The notes: generated by a model not told the origin, from the sequence alone. A stretch of 64,000 nucleotides of DNA from Zanthoxylum bungeanum (GCA_019454045.1 SKCR01033651.1:124001-188000), one strand, 5' to 3'. Shown: positions 1 to 11,341, numbered from the stretch's first letter. Numbers and translations: made by a program.

Positions 1-923
1 AACCGATTTACAAGACATAGTTGGCTTCTAGCAAAGCACCGTGCCTACCCAATTCTCTAGAAATATTCTTCTACAAAATACAAGATCTTTGTCATGCGTA
101 GTATACGTAGTATTGCGTATTGCGATCCAGTATCCGATGTCATATGCTAGGCCTGGGACTGGAGTTGTGTCTGCCCCGTACGAAGTATTATCGGATCACT
201 AGCAACTAGTCTCTTTATGATCAGAAATTCATGACCTAGTCATACTTCCCCGATGGCTATAGCACTTAGAGTACCAGTTCTGTATCTCAGCGTGATCATC
301 ATCTCTATATGACTGAAGTGATACTTCCATCTTGACTTCGCACCCAATACACTACAATTCTCAGTATACCCAGAAGAGGCGTACATAGAACCTGTTAAAG
401 CCCCGGATGACAAAAACAAAAGTATACTGATTGTCGCAAGTATTAGCGATGCAAGTCTCAGGTTAAGACCAAATACACCTACCCTGATTCGGATTCCCAT
501 AGACACATAGTCATACTACAAATGGGATTCCGAGGGGTCTATCCAGAGCGAAGCTGTTTCCGTACCACCGGTAAACAGAACCTCCTATTACACTTGCATG
601 AGTATCCAATACCTAAATATATGAGAACTATGTCGTTACGCTTACATAACACGCACAAGTGTAATACTAGCCTTTTCTGCATTATCGATGTACAGTCTCG
701 ATAATACTACGACTAGGGATATTTAATGATTAAACCTTTGTGGATTAATACTGTCTCATATCTTATTAATCTGGAACTAATCATAAGGACTTTTATCATT
801 TATATATCCAGGTAATCCAATCACAAATGATAAAAGATCAATTTCCTTTGTCACATAGTTAATTTGTATAACAACATCATGTTCAGTACAAATAGTGATG
901 CTATGGGTCATAATTATCCAACA
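1..923 (-). repeat. Truncated copia LTR (copy G), cut by the window edge
   Basis: The right edge reads, on the minus strand, TGTTGGATAATTATGACCC, the same LTR start found in copies A to E, and the rest follows the B and D LTRs closely. A minus-strand TATA-like box (TATATAAAT) lies about 120 bases inside that end. No polypurine tract follows at 924, so this end faces outward: either the 5' LTR of a minus-strand element whose body lies to the left, or a solo LTR. The first five outer bases are ttatg; the partner duplication would lie outside the window. Confidence 0.88.
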
Positions 924-1561
924 TTATGGACACGAAATTTGATTCTTTGATGGATAAACCTAAACTTAGAGAGTCCCACAATATGAAGTGTACTCGTTGA
1001 GCACTTGGGCAACGCATTATGAATAATGCAAATTATTCATAATATTTTATCGGATTAAATGAGTTAATTTGAATCTTTTAAACGGTTAAATGAAAATACA
1101 TGCATTAAGGGATTTTGGTCAATTAATAATTAATATGTATTAGATACATATTAATTAATTGTCAAATGAGATTTTGACACATGTCATTAATATACATATT
1201 TCATAATTTGGTGTAAATAAAAATACATATATAATAATAATTATATTAATTAATTATCGATGAAATCACACATGTACGCAAGCGCACGTATCGCTCAAGT
1301 AGTATAAAAATATCGATCCCACGAGGACTTAATTTTTACTAATCTTATTAATTATTGATACTATTTATTTACAAGTATCTAATTAAAGAGAGAAATGATG
1401 ATTTCTTGATTGGTTGGTTGAATGTGGATTTGCTAAATAAATAAATAAATAAAAATACAATAGAAAATACTAAGGAAAATAAACAAAAGACACAAAAATC
1501 TAGGGTTATGATGCCACACAATATTATTCTAAAGATGAATTGATTCTTTTATATATGATGT
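924..1561. other. AT-rich repeat-like DNA with no recognisable gene
   Basis: No coding sequence is visible. The stretch is AT-rich with short palindromes. Near 1268-1330 there is a segment with GCAAGCGCACGTATCG followed by ATCGATCCCACGAGGACT. I recall similar wording from non-coding parts of plant Tat/Ogre-type retrotransposons, but cannot confirm it here. The homology with the 61 kb copy of element F begins only at about 1562, so this block is either a diverged part of F or a different insertion. Confidence 0.4.
1127..1157. repeat. Near-perfect inverted repeat, 14-bp arms
   Basis: The arms TAATTAATATGTAT and ATACATATTAATTA (with 1-2 boundary bases) flank a 3-base loop TAG. It is AT-rich and stands alone. 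I see no flanking duplication that would make it a miniature transposon. Confidence 0.6.
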
Positions 1562-2185
1562 CGTGAATAGAGCAAGGGATATGTTTCCTTATCTTATTGT
1601 CGTGTTTGTTTTGTGGAGAGGGGCTGCTCACGTCGATGGGTTTTATTTGTGTGTTTATTGGTCGGTTGGTAGAGAGATGAATGGCTATTACTTTTGTGTT
1701 TTTATCGAGTGAGAGAGAAAGGAGGCGTGAAGGAGAGTTAGGGTTTCTTTTTTCTTTTCTTTGTTGTGCCGAGTGTGGAGAGGGAAGAAGGGTGACGTGT
1801 GTGCTCCATCTTGCCGTGAGTTAGAGTTTTTGTCTTTTGTTTGTTGGTTTGTTTAGGGTGAGGGAGAGAGAGCGTGAAGAGATGGAGGAAGAAGAGAGTT
1901 AGGGTTTTTGTTTTCTATTACGGCCGAGAGTGGCGAGAGAGATGATGGAGTCAAGAAGGAGAGAGGTTGGAGAGGATGTGAGCTTTGTTTTTCTTTGTTG
2001 CTTTACCGAGTGACTGAGTGAAAAAGAATGAGGTGTGAAGAGTCTCCCATTAAGGTTTGGTTTAGGTCATGTTTTATAGTGGTGCATTAGGGTTAAGGTT
2101 AAGATTAATGTTTAAAACAGGAATCCATTGAGCAAACATGTGGCTAACTCACGAGTTTAAATTTTACGAGCTACTAAATTTATAA
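1562..2185. repeat. Element F segment Y, copy 1 (G/T-rich, GAGTTAGGGTTT repeats)
   Basis: This block begins CGTGAATAGAGCAAG and matches 61110-61770 over about 620 bases; a shorter version lies at 37016-37537. It is strongly G/T and GA-rich on the plus strand, with GAGTTAGGGTTT recurring near 1735 and 1897, and GAGAGAGAG runs. No convincing open frame. It is best read as a non-coding part (LTR or 3' UTR) of the Tat/Ogre-like element F. Confidence 0.65.
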
Positions 2186-2414
2186 TTTTCCCTTCGGTAT
2201 GCGTTTCCCGTGACTTCCGTGACTTATAGAGTAGTGCCTCCATACGAGGATCATCTTTGGGTTTTATGCAAAAATACAGTGTCTACAGTCGCCCCCACTT
2301 TGATGGGGCTTGTTCAGTGTGAGACAGTGACAACCCTATCAAAGTTATGCATGTATTTTTTTACCTACCTGGTTCGTCGGCTGTCATACTTACCTGCTGC
2401 TTTCGATGCTTCGA
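2186..2414. other. Unique non-coding part of element F
   Basis: This stretch links segment Y to the tandem arrays. It contains GTGTCTACAGTCGCCCCCAC, wording I associate with plant retrotransposon non-coding regions. A 69-codon open stretch exists (2210-2419), but nothing supports translation. The copy at 61 kb has lost this part. Confidence 0.45.
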
Positions 2415-2582
2415 ACTGAATTGATTTGAAGGTGAGGTGTTGCGACCCCTAAGGTTCATCCATGCAAGATGTTGCAATCTCTAGGATTCATTACCAAACT
2501 GAGCTGATTTGATGGCGAGGTGCTACGACCGCTAAGGTTCATCCCTGCAAGATGCTGTGATCTCTATGATTCATTACCGAAC
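2415..2582. repeat. Two tandem copies of an ~84-bp unit
   Basis: Both copies carry the elements GGTGAGGTG or GGCGAGGTG, then AAGGTTCATCC, GCAAGATG and GATTCATTACC in the same order and spacing, with roughly 85% identity by eye. It directly precedes the shorter-unit array and shares the word TTCATTACCGAAC with it, so the array may have grown from this unit. Confidence 0.7.
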
Positions 2583-2591
2583 TGAGCTGAT

Positions 2592-3010
2592 ATGAGGTGG
2601 TGGTTCATTCCCGAAACATTACCTGAGAGGTAGTTCATTCTCGAACCGTTACTTGATGAGAGGTGGTCCATTCTCGAACCGTTACTTGAAAGGTGGTATA
2701 TTCCCGAACTGTTACTTGAGAGGTGGTTCATTCCCGAACCGTTATTGATATGAGATGGTATATTTCCTAACCGTTACTGATGAGAGATGGTCCATTTCCG
2801 AACCATTACTTATGTGAGATGGTTCATTTTCGAACCGTTACTCATGTGAGATTGTTCATTTCTGAACCGTTACTGATGTGAGATGGTCCATTTCCGAACC
2901 GTTACTAATGTGAGATGGTTCATTTCAAAACCGTTACTGATGAGAGGTGGTCCATTTCCGAACCGTTACTGATGAGAGGTTGTCTATTTTAGAACCGTTA
3001 CAGATGTGAG
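2592..3010. repeat. Minisatellite, ~30-33-bp unit, about 13 copies
   Basis: The unit reads GAGATGGTTCATTTC followed by CGAACCGTTACTGATGT with small length variants. I count about 13 copies of the GTTACT-type end. Units vary by single bases. It lies in the non-coding part of element F, as in Ogre/Tat elements, whose 3' untranslated regions are known to carry tandem repeats. Confidence 0.85.
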
Positions 3011-3025
3011 TTGATGGTGAGGCGC

Positions 3026-3096
3026 TTTGACCCATAGGTCTTGTTCTTGAACCACCGAGTGGGTTTTGTTCCCAAATTGAGATGAGGGTTTTATTC
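3026..3096. repeat. Left end of the 25-bp minisatellite, split by element B
   Basis: This holds two to three degenerate units ending GAGATGAGGGTTTTATTC. The array resumes at 22992 with TATTCCTGAATTGAGATG. The last five bases (3092-3096, TATTC) are repeated at 22992-22996 and form the target-site duplication of element B. Confidence 0.85.
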
Positions 3097-5113
3097 TGTT
3101 GGAGTTTTCTAAGGTCCCAAGGATCAATAAACAAGCATTAACATGTGTGAATACAATCGAGGAAGTCGCGAAATACTCACATCGAGCGGTTGAGAGATGC
3201 GGGAGGCAACGCAAATTTCCTTTTCTACTCACTGTGAACTGCGGCAGTGGGCTGCTGTCCTCACTGATTTTCGGCCTTCAATCAACAAGAAACCAAGCTC
3301 CAAGCTTCGTCATTTGATTTCTGGCTCATGGGTGGACTTCCCTATCACATTCGCATGTCTCTCGGAGCATTAGCTCTCTTGATTTATGCCAAAAAAATCC
3401 ACACTTTGCTTCCCATTATTTTCGATTTTTGCAAACCAGAAACCAGAAAATGAAAATGGCGTGAGAGATGGGGTGAAGAAGAAAGAGAGAGAATTGGTTT
3501 TGTGTAATTGATTAATTGATTTCTAAAATCAATTAACATATACCATTATTTGATTTCAAAAGTCAAACATGTACAAGCTTATCCAACCACACACATCAAG
3601 TCACATCAATCCATCAAGTTGTCAAGTCACATCACTCAAAGTGACTAATGATTTGATGCTTGATGCGACTAATGATTTGACGCTTGATTTGACTTGCGTG
3701 CCGCACTCGAATTCGAAATGCGAATGCGCTCGCAAATAATCCCGGGCTCGGGTTCGCTAATTCCAAATTAATGAATTTTCCGTAGCGTTGTAATTAAATA
3801 ATTACGCCTAGCGAAATCACTATTCACGTAGCTAACGAATTAATTCTAAATTAATTCGTTCGCCCGAATTAAAATCTAATTTTAATTCTTGCATCGAAAT
3901 CTAATTTTGTTTAATATATCGAATATATTAATTTATCGATTAATTCCCAATTAATCGTTATTCTCTCTTTAATTAATATTTTATCCCAGATAAAATATCT
4001 CCCCAATTAATCCCAGTTTAATTTTCTCTCTCATCTAATTAATCCCAGATTAATTAAAAGTGCGAGTCATACGTCATCGGTGAATCTTTGGGAAGTGACC
4101 CATGAGATCCCCGGATATGTTGGCAGTAAATTCGGTCGTCGGACTATCCGAACACGTAAGTACCTCGTACTACGTTTATACCGATTTACAAGACAAGGTT
4201 GGCTTCTAGCAAAGCGCCAAGCCTACCCAATTCTCCGGAAATATCCTTACAGGAATAAAGGATCTATATCAGGCGTAGTATACATAGTATTGCGTATTTT
4301 GATCCAGTATCGGATGATCACATGCAAGGCCTGGGGCTGGTACAGTGTCTGCCCCGTACGAAGCGTATATCGGATTACGAGCAACTAGTCTCTTTAATAT
4401 CGGATAATCATGACCAAGTCATATTATCCCGACGGTTGAAACCTTTTTAGAGAACCAGTTATGTATCCCTACACGATCATCAACTCCATATGACTGGAGT
4501 GACACTTCCTTCTTGACATCACACCCAACACACTACGATTCTCAATACACCCAGCATTGGCGTACACAGAACCTGTTAAAGCCCTGGACGACCACAACCA
4601 AAGTATATTGATTGTCGCAAGTATTAGCGGTGTAAATCTCAGGTTAAGACCAAATACACCTACCCTGATTTCGGACTTCCATAGACACATAATCATACTA
4701 CCAATGGAATTCCGAGGGGGTCTATCCAGAGCGAAGTTGTTTCCCGTACCATCGGTAAAACACAACCTCCTACTACACTTGCATGAGTATCCTATACCCA
4801 AATATATGAGAACTATGCGCGTTGTGCCTTAACAACGCGCACAAGTGTAATACTAGTCTTTTACGTATTCATCAATGTCCAATCTCGATAATACTCTGAC
4901 TAAGGATATTTAATAATTTATCCTTCGTGGACTGATACTATCTCATATCATTCTTAATCCAGAAACAAATCACAGGGACCTCATATTATTTATATATCTA
5001 GGTGATCTAATCACAAATGATAAGAATGCAATCTCATTTGTCACATAATTAATTTGTACAACAACACCATGATCTGTATAAATAGTGACGCTATGGGTCA
5101 TAATTGTCCAACA
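3097..5113 (-). repeat. 3' LTR of element B
   Basis: This runs from TGTTGGAGTTTTC to ATTGTCCAACA on the plus strand, about 2.02 kb, and matches 20949-22991 along its length. A polypurine tract abuts its right edge. It contains the palindrome chain near 3700-4060 and the splice-donor-like GTGAGTATT (minus strand, near 3175), as in the other copies. Confidence 0.93.
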
Positions 5114-5128
5114 ATCTCCCACTTGGCC
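5114..5128 (-). other. Polypurine tract of element B
   Basis: The minus strand reads GGCCAAGTGGGAGAT directly before the LTR start TGTTGG. This is the plus-strand DNA primer for reverse transcription in copia elements. The same tract abuts the 3' LTR in A, C, D and E. Confidence 0.85.
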
Positions 5129-6454
5129 TATAGCCAGTCACTCGAGTGTCCTACACCAGAACTATGTACGATTGGCTCAAACTGCTGAGAAAAGACTTTC
5201 GTCAGCGGATTTGCATGATTATCGTCTGATGCGATTTATTCGATCATCACATCGCCACGATGTATGATCCGAACGAATCAGATGAATATCGAAGTATGTA
5301 TCTGGATCATTGATGAGACCATTAATTCTTTAGCCTGTGCTGACGCCTAGCTCAGCTACTAACAGTACTATATCTAATCTAATTAGATTTGTTATCGACC
5401 CAGAAGGCTTCTATTGCCGCCTCAGCTGCAGCAATAACTCGTATTTGTTGTTTATTTGGTAATAATATCTTGCTTAGAAGATTTCTAGCTCACTGTACCG
5501 TTATTCAAACTGTATAGTACCATTTGCGACTTATAGTCATTTTATCGGTTTAGGAAACTTGCAATAGTGATCCCAGTCACTTCAAGTTCTCATTCTCCAC
5601 AGTATAAGACAGCATCATTAGTTCTCTAAGAAACTAACGGATGTTCTTAATATCAATCCACTGAATATCACTAGGATTGGCCTGTTTGTGAATCCATATG
5701 CTCAAAGCGCATGAGACACCAGGTCGCATACATTTTTCAATGTACGATTTCTCGGAAAGTTTTATCGAAAGCCTAGCTTTCACCGATTATTTTATGGGAA
5801 TATCATTTCCAATAAATGACATATTATCATTATTTATAGGACATCCACTCTCAGTGCGCTCCCACTAACCCTCTCATATACACAAGAATCATTTCAATTT
5901 GAATTAAATCATAAACTATTATGATTACATCAAAACGATAATTCCAAGAACCTATGCTTGCTTCAATCCAAACATGGATCGGATAACCTACAAACCTTGT
6001 TTGCTAGTTATGTTACGAAAAAACCGACAGGATGTTGTAAACATCCTCCGAAAGGTTTCCTTTTCAGGAAAGTGATTTTCCCGTAAAGCTGTCATATTTC
6101 ATAAATGAAACACGTAGCTTTAGCAAGCATTATCCAAATGGATTTACCGTGGCAACAGTTAAAAGGTTGAATCGTAATCGACACAATGTTGATAACGATA
6201 CCTTTCGCTACAAGCCTAGCTTAGTACGTTGGTATGTTGCCTTTCATGTATGTCTTCCTTGAAGACTAATATAGTACCAATAGGCACAATGCCTTGCGGT
6301 ACATCAACTAGTATCCAAACTTATTGATATACATGGAATCCATTTCGGATTCATGACACTTTGTCAAAATAGGGAGTCGATACTTTGTATCAATTCCTCA
6401 TACGTAGTCAGTTGGTATAGCTCAAGAAGATAGAAATCTTTATGAGGTGAGATC
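5129..6454 (-). pseudogene. Element B pol remnant: RNase H and RT parts
   Basis: Read on the minus strand, this aligns by nucleotide with the RT and RNase H of element A, for example the stretch matching ACGACCTGATGTCTCATATG and the GGTGAAAGCTTGGCTTTC region. It has many stops and indels. A segment of roughly 165 bp or more is missing at about 5728-5755, where GTACATT-like sequence is joined directly to the RNase H side; element E has the same join at about 50130-50162. The YVDD codons are lost. Element A splits this remnant from its 5' half at 16494; the last bases, 6450-6454, are the AGATC target copy. Confidence 0.85.
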
Positions 6455-8387
6455 TGTTGGACAGTTATGACCCATAGCGTCACTATTTGTAAAAGACATT
6501 GTGTTTTTGTACAAAATTAACTTTGTTGTAATGAAATTGCCTTTTACCGTTTTGTAATTTATTTACTTTTATATATAAATGGTAGAAGTCCTTATGATTA
6601 ATTCCGGATTGAGATGATATGAGAAAGTATCAATCCATAAAAGGTTTAATCATTAAATATCCCTAGTCGTAATATTATCGAGATTGGACATCGATAATGC
6701 GGAATAGACTAGTATTACACTTGTGCGCGTTGTGATGGCATAACGGCATAGTTCTCATATATTAAAGTATTTGGATACTTATGCAAGTGTGATAGGAGGT
6801 TTTGTTTTACCGATGGTATGGAAAATAGCTTCGCTCTGGATAGACCCCTCGGAATCCGATTCGTAGTATGTATATGTGTCTATGGGAGTCCGCTTCAGGG
6901 TAGGTGTATTTGGTCTTAACTTGAGACTTGCATCGCTAGTACTTGCAACAATCGGTAAACTTTGGTTTTGGTCGTCCAGGGCTTTGACAGGTTCTGTGTA
7001 CGCTGCTTCTGGGTTTATTGAGAATCATAGTGTATTGGATGTGATGTCGAGACGGAAGTATCACTTCAGACATATAGAGATGATGATCACGTAGGGATTC
7101 AGAACTGGTTCTCTGTTGTGTTACAACCATCGGGATAATATGACAAGGTCATGATTATCCGATTCAAAGAGACTAGTTGCTTGATATCTGATATGTGTTT
7201 TGTACGGGGCAGCCATTATTCCAGCCTCAGGCCTTGCACGTGACATCTGATACTGGATCGCAATACAAAATACTATAGTATACTACGCATGAAATAGATC
7301 GTATATTCCAGTAAGAATATTTCTGGAGAATTGGGTAGGCATGGCACTTTGCTAGAAGCCAACCTTGTCTCGTAAATCGGTAAAAATGTAGTACGAGGTA
7401 CACACGTGTTTGGATAGTCGGACGACCGTATTTACTGCCAACATATCCATAGATATCTTGGGTCACTTCTCGAAGATTCACCGATGATGTATGATCCGAA
7501 CATAATTAATCTGGGATTAATTGCGGAGACACTTTATCTTAGATAAAGGACTATTTGAAGAGAGAGAAAGATTAATTTGGAATTAATCGACAAAATAATA
7601 TATTCGATATATTAAACGAAATTGGATTTCGACGTGAAATTAAAATTAGATTTTAATTTGGGCAAACGAGTTAATTTAGAATTAATTCGTTAGCGACATG
7701 AATAGTAATTTCGCTAGGCATAATTATTACGTCGCGACAGAAGTTCGTCAATTCGGAATTAGTGAAACCAAGCCCGAAAGTGTTTGCGGGCCTACTCGTA
7801 TTTTGAATTCGATTGGGGGCCACAAGTCACATCGCGAGTCACATCACTTGTCATTTATTTGTGATAGATGTCAAAAGTCACTTTTGGTGAGTGACATGTT
7901 TCATTATTCATGATGGAGTTAGGTGTGGCCATTTATTACAATTTTGGAGCCAAAATTGGCTTTGACTTTTGTAAACGATTTACCAAATATTTGGTAATTG
8001 TTTTTCATTCTTCATTTACATTTTTGAAGCCAAATAGAAGAAGAAAAAAAAACATAACACTTTCTCTCTCCCAAAAACAGCAAAATCGTGAGCCTTAGAG
8101 GTGTTCTTGGAGTTGTTTTTCTTTCATCTTTGCTAGCACAACAAGGATCAAATACAAGGTGATAGGGAACCGAATCTTAGAGCTTGGAATCCTAAATCTT
8201 AGAGCTTCATCATCTTCATCAACAATGCTTCTCTTGGTCGAATCTTGGAGTAGCTTGAAGGGAAGGAAAATTTTGTTGAGCATCACATCCAATATGTTCA
8301 ATGTAAGTGTCTTTCCGCCACATTTCTTTATAGCATTCATTCAATTTCTTGGCTTAAATGATCTTGGGACATCAATAGAAACCAACA
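6455..8387 (+). repeat. 5' LTR of element A
   Basis: The LTR runs TGTTGGACAGTTATGACCC to GAAACCAACA, 1933 bp, matching 14572-16488. It contains a TATA-like box 117 bases in, the palindrome chain (about 7495-7700), the GTCACATC-rich part (about 7822-7900), a CT-rich patch near 8062 and a splice-donor-like site at 8303. Confidence 0.95.
6572..6580 (+). promoter_or_regulatory. TATA-like box in the 5' LTR of element A
   Basis: TATATAAAT lies 117 bases from the LTR start. The same word at the same distance occurs in the B, C, E and G LTRs although surrounding bases vary, which supports a promoter role. It would give a short U3 (about 150 bases) and a very long R-U5. Confidence 0.55.
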
Positions 8388-10543
8388 ATGGTATCAATGA
8401 GCCTTGTTTAAGCATGAAATATTTTATGGTAAAATTTGGGTAAATTGATTTTGAGCATGTTTTGAATAAATTACTTGTTTTGAGTTTGCTTATGGATGGA
8501 TGACTTTGAGTTATTTTTGATCAATTTTGTGAAAAACAAATTGGATGAATTTTTCCCCAAAAAAGAGGCATGGCCGAATCTAGTGTTACCCTTGGAAGTC
8601 TTGTTATTTTTGTTTTGATGATCATTGGATGACTTGAAACGAATTGGAAATGTCGATTTGTAATTCGATCGGATTGAAAAATGAAATCGGACAAAAATCC
8701 TTAATATGGCCGAGAGCTTCCTTGCATGTAATGAGATGATTTTTTTTTATTCAAAAATTGTTGGACACAAGTTGAACAAATGAGAACATGATTAATTAAT
8801 TAAATTATATTTTGGAAATATAGATTTGGATAATTAATTGATGTATTACACTTTAGTTAATTGGATTTTAAAATTTAGAATATTAAAATTTGATTAATGG
8901 GCTTAATTTTAAATTGGGCATGAAAATGTTATATTTGGGCATAATGGGCTTGGTTGGGCTAAATTGGTTTAGGCCAATTGGATTGGATCCAAATTGGGCC
9001 TAAATCATTCCATTAAGTCCAAATGTAATAAATGGGCTTTAAAAGTTTAATTGGGCCTTATAGGCTAAAATTGGTTTTTTGGCATATGAGGGTGATTCCT
9101 CAATTGGGCTTGGTAATTGGGTTTGACCCATATTGACCAAAGCACATGCCTTATAAAATCAATTGAAAGCCCATCAGACTTTAATTAAACGAACATTGGA
9201 TGTTAGTTGGGCTTTGAGACCCGATAAGAGTAGATTTGGAATCTTAGTCGTTAAAGCGCATTAAAAAGTGTAGATATTTAATTTGGAATTAAATACACGA
9301 ATTAGTATTGAATACGAATTAAATTAGATTTAACGAGTAGTTCGATATAATTCAAGAATTCGTACTTTAAGTACTTATTCTCAAACGAGTTGGACTCGCG
9401 CAAATCAAATCATTGTTTGAACATTGGATGATCACTAATATTCAAAGATAATTAATTTTATTAGTTTGATTGAATAACTTGCTTGAATGAATAAATGGAT
9501 GTGATGTATAAATAGCGTATATCGGTTGGATATTAGAAGGGAAAGGGCAATTTTAGAAATTATTGTAAATTCGGAAATTATAAATTGGACCTGCGTGTCC
9601 AGCCTTCTCTCTTATTGATTCTTTGTATTCTCTTCTCACCTAATTCCCCTCAATGTTAATGAGGTTTCTATTATTGTATTATGTAATTGGGTAGAAGTAG
9701 AATAGTGCTAGCCGGGGAGAGGAAAGTGAGTGATTTGTTCTAGGAACAATCTGTTTAAATATCCATCTGCATATCGTTATTAGTTTACTTTCCACGCTTT
9801 ATTATGCTTTTAGAATGCATGCTTAAGGGTGAATGATGAGACCTTAACAAAGATAATAAATTGGTTGCCAATTTACGCGAAAAACCCTCAAAACATATTA
9901 AGCGTTTTTCCTTCCGTTGAGTGATTCTTACTCAAGATCCAAAGTTGGCAATGGTTTGTTGGCCAAAATCAAGACCTTTTTCAATTGGGGATTTGTTTGA
10001 ATCATGAGATTTTTATTCCATATCGGTGTCTTGTCCAAGTCGTGATTTGTTGGCCAAAGTCAATATCATTTCTTGTCCATCGACATTGATTACGAAGCTT
10101 TCCATGTCAATGGGTCTCGCTTAACTGGAATCATTAAGCTTTTTGTGCCAAAGCCAAGGCTTAGTTGATTCAGAGGAAAAGGTTAGGCAAATATATTGGA
10201 TATATTGGCATATGTATTGTACATATGTTTCGAACTTGGATGTCCACCTACCGGATCTAGGAATTGGATTAGATCCAATTGACCTTCGAGATCTACCTAG
10301 TTAAATATCATACAGCTTGTTGGCCATAGTCAAGGTTGTGTGTTATTTAACGGGATCCTAGCCCACTAGGAAATTGGGTTTCCCGAGTACTCGACAGAGG
10401 GTTAGAGGCTTGCCGAAAAATAGTGGGAGGCTAGTATTGAATTTGCAATTTCATTCATATACTTAGCTTTACGCGCTTTCATATTATTTCGTCAAAATTA
10501 TTTTATTAGTTGGACTAATATAATGTTATTTTTCTTGTAACAG
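8303..10543 (+). other. Predicted leader intron of element A
   Basis: Donor: TTCAAT followed by GTAAGT at 8303. Acceptor: TATTTTTCTTGTAACAG ending at 10543. Removing these 2241 bases leaves 52 bases with no ATG before the original gag ATG at 10596. The unspliced leader is over 2.2 kb. In element C the equivalent sites also leave exactly 52 bases. A spliced RNA would lack the primer site and so could serve for translation only. Prediction from sequence alone. Confidence 0.5.
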
Positions 10544-10595
10544 TTAGACTGTACCCATATATCGTTGATTATATAGTTAGACTATCGTAATCAAG
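8388..10595 (+). other. Untranslated leader of element A
   Basis: About 2.2 kb between LTR and gag with no coherent reading frame. It contains a TGGGCC/TGGGCT-rich part (about 8890-9215), three copies of a motif close to TTGTTGGCCAAAGTCAAG (9955, 10046, 10317) plus a variant at 10145, and a conserved block just before gag with GAGTACTCGACAGAGGG and AAATAGTGGGAGGC (about 10384-10432). Elements B to E share these blocks in the same order, suggesting constraint or packaging function, though common descent alone could explain it. Confidence 0.75.
8389..8402 (+). other. Primer-binding site of element A, initiator Met-tRNA type
   Basis: TGGTATCAATGAGC begins two bases after the LTR end. Plant initiator tRNA-Met would pair with TGGTATCAGAGC; here the first eight bases match and GAGC follows after a 2-base insertion. 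The other copies also carry inserted or changed bases at this point. Confidence 0.8.
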
Positions 10596-11341
10596 ATGAC
10601 AGGAAAGGGAAATGTCCGAGACATTATCATGGCGAAAATGTCTTCAAGGGCATGAACTTTGCCGATTGGGAAATGAATCTGAGGATTGTCTTTGGAGCCG
10701 AGAGGCTGTTATATACTATACATAGACCTCTTGGGCCTAAGCCCAAACCTGATGAGCTACTTGAGCTGGAGCTTTGGAAGACTCACAGCGATGATTGTGA
10801 AACTACTCAGTCAATTATGCTTGCTGCTATGACTCAGCATTTCCGTCGACAGAACAGGGACTTGGATCCATATAACATGTTGGCGAGGTTGCACGATCTT
10901 CACCGATCTAACCGATGGTCGCAGAGATATGAGTTAGTAAAGAAGCTCTTCCATTCACATATGTCAGATGGCATGTATGTTGAGTCCCATGTGACACAGA
11001 TGATTGCTGACATAGATGAGCTAGCTAAGATGAAGATAGTCTTAGAGGCTGAGATTACCATAGATATGATCTTGCAATCTCTCCCCGACACTTGGAAACA
11101 GTTCATAATTAGCTATAACCTGATGAACACTGATGATACTCTTGGAGAGTTGTTGTCAATTCTCAAGGAAGCTGAAGGGGAGATACTTAAGTGCAACAAG
11201 CGCGAGGCGCACTTTGCTTCAACATCTCAGACACCGAGGGCTGGGCCCAAGGCGACTGGAGGTGTGAAGAAGAAGAAGCATAAAAGAAAGGGCAAGGCCA
11301 AATCGTCAAAGGCTTCTGGGAAGCCTAAGGACAAATCTTAG
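10596..11341 (+). pseudogene. gag: Copia gag (capsid) domain of element A
   Basis: Gag coats the retrotransposon RNA in virus-like particles. The original start is probably ATG 10596 in the context AATCAAGATGACAGG, because element C starts at the matching place. A single base is missing near 10635 compared with C, so the frame that stays open begins at ATG 10652 and runs 229 codons. Visible parts are NFADWEMNLRIVFGAE (start of the gag fold), QSIMLAAMTQHFRRQN, a helical middle part with LPDTWKQFI, and a Lys-rich tail. It ends at TAG 11339-11341, which replaces a Gln-type codon (CAA in C) just before the zinc knuckle. Family assignment is firm; activity is unlikely. Confidence 0.9.

Noticed and set aside
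1735..1910. Telomere repeats (TTTAGGG)
   Set aside because: Only isolated TTAGGGTTT words inside GAGTTAGGGTTT units occur, never in tandem.
4080..4388. Antisense open frames in the LTRs with RKYLVLRLYRFTRQGWLLAK
   Set aside because: They recur in all LTRs simply because the LTRs are repeats. Length varies, starts differ, and the opposite strand is equally open. No family match.
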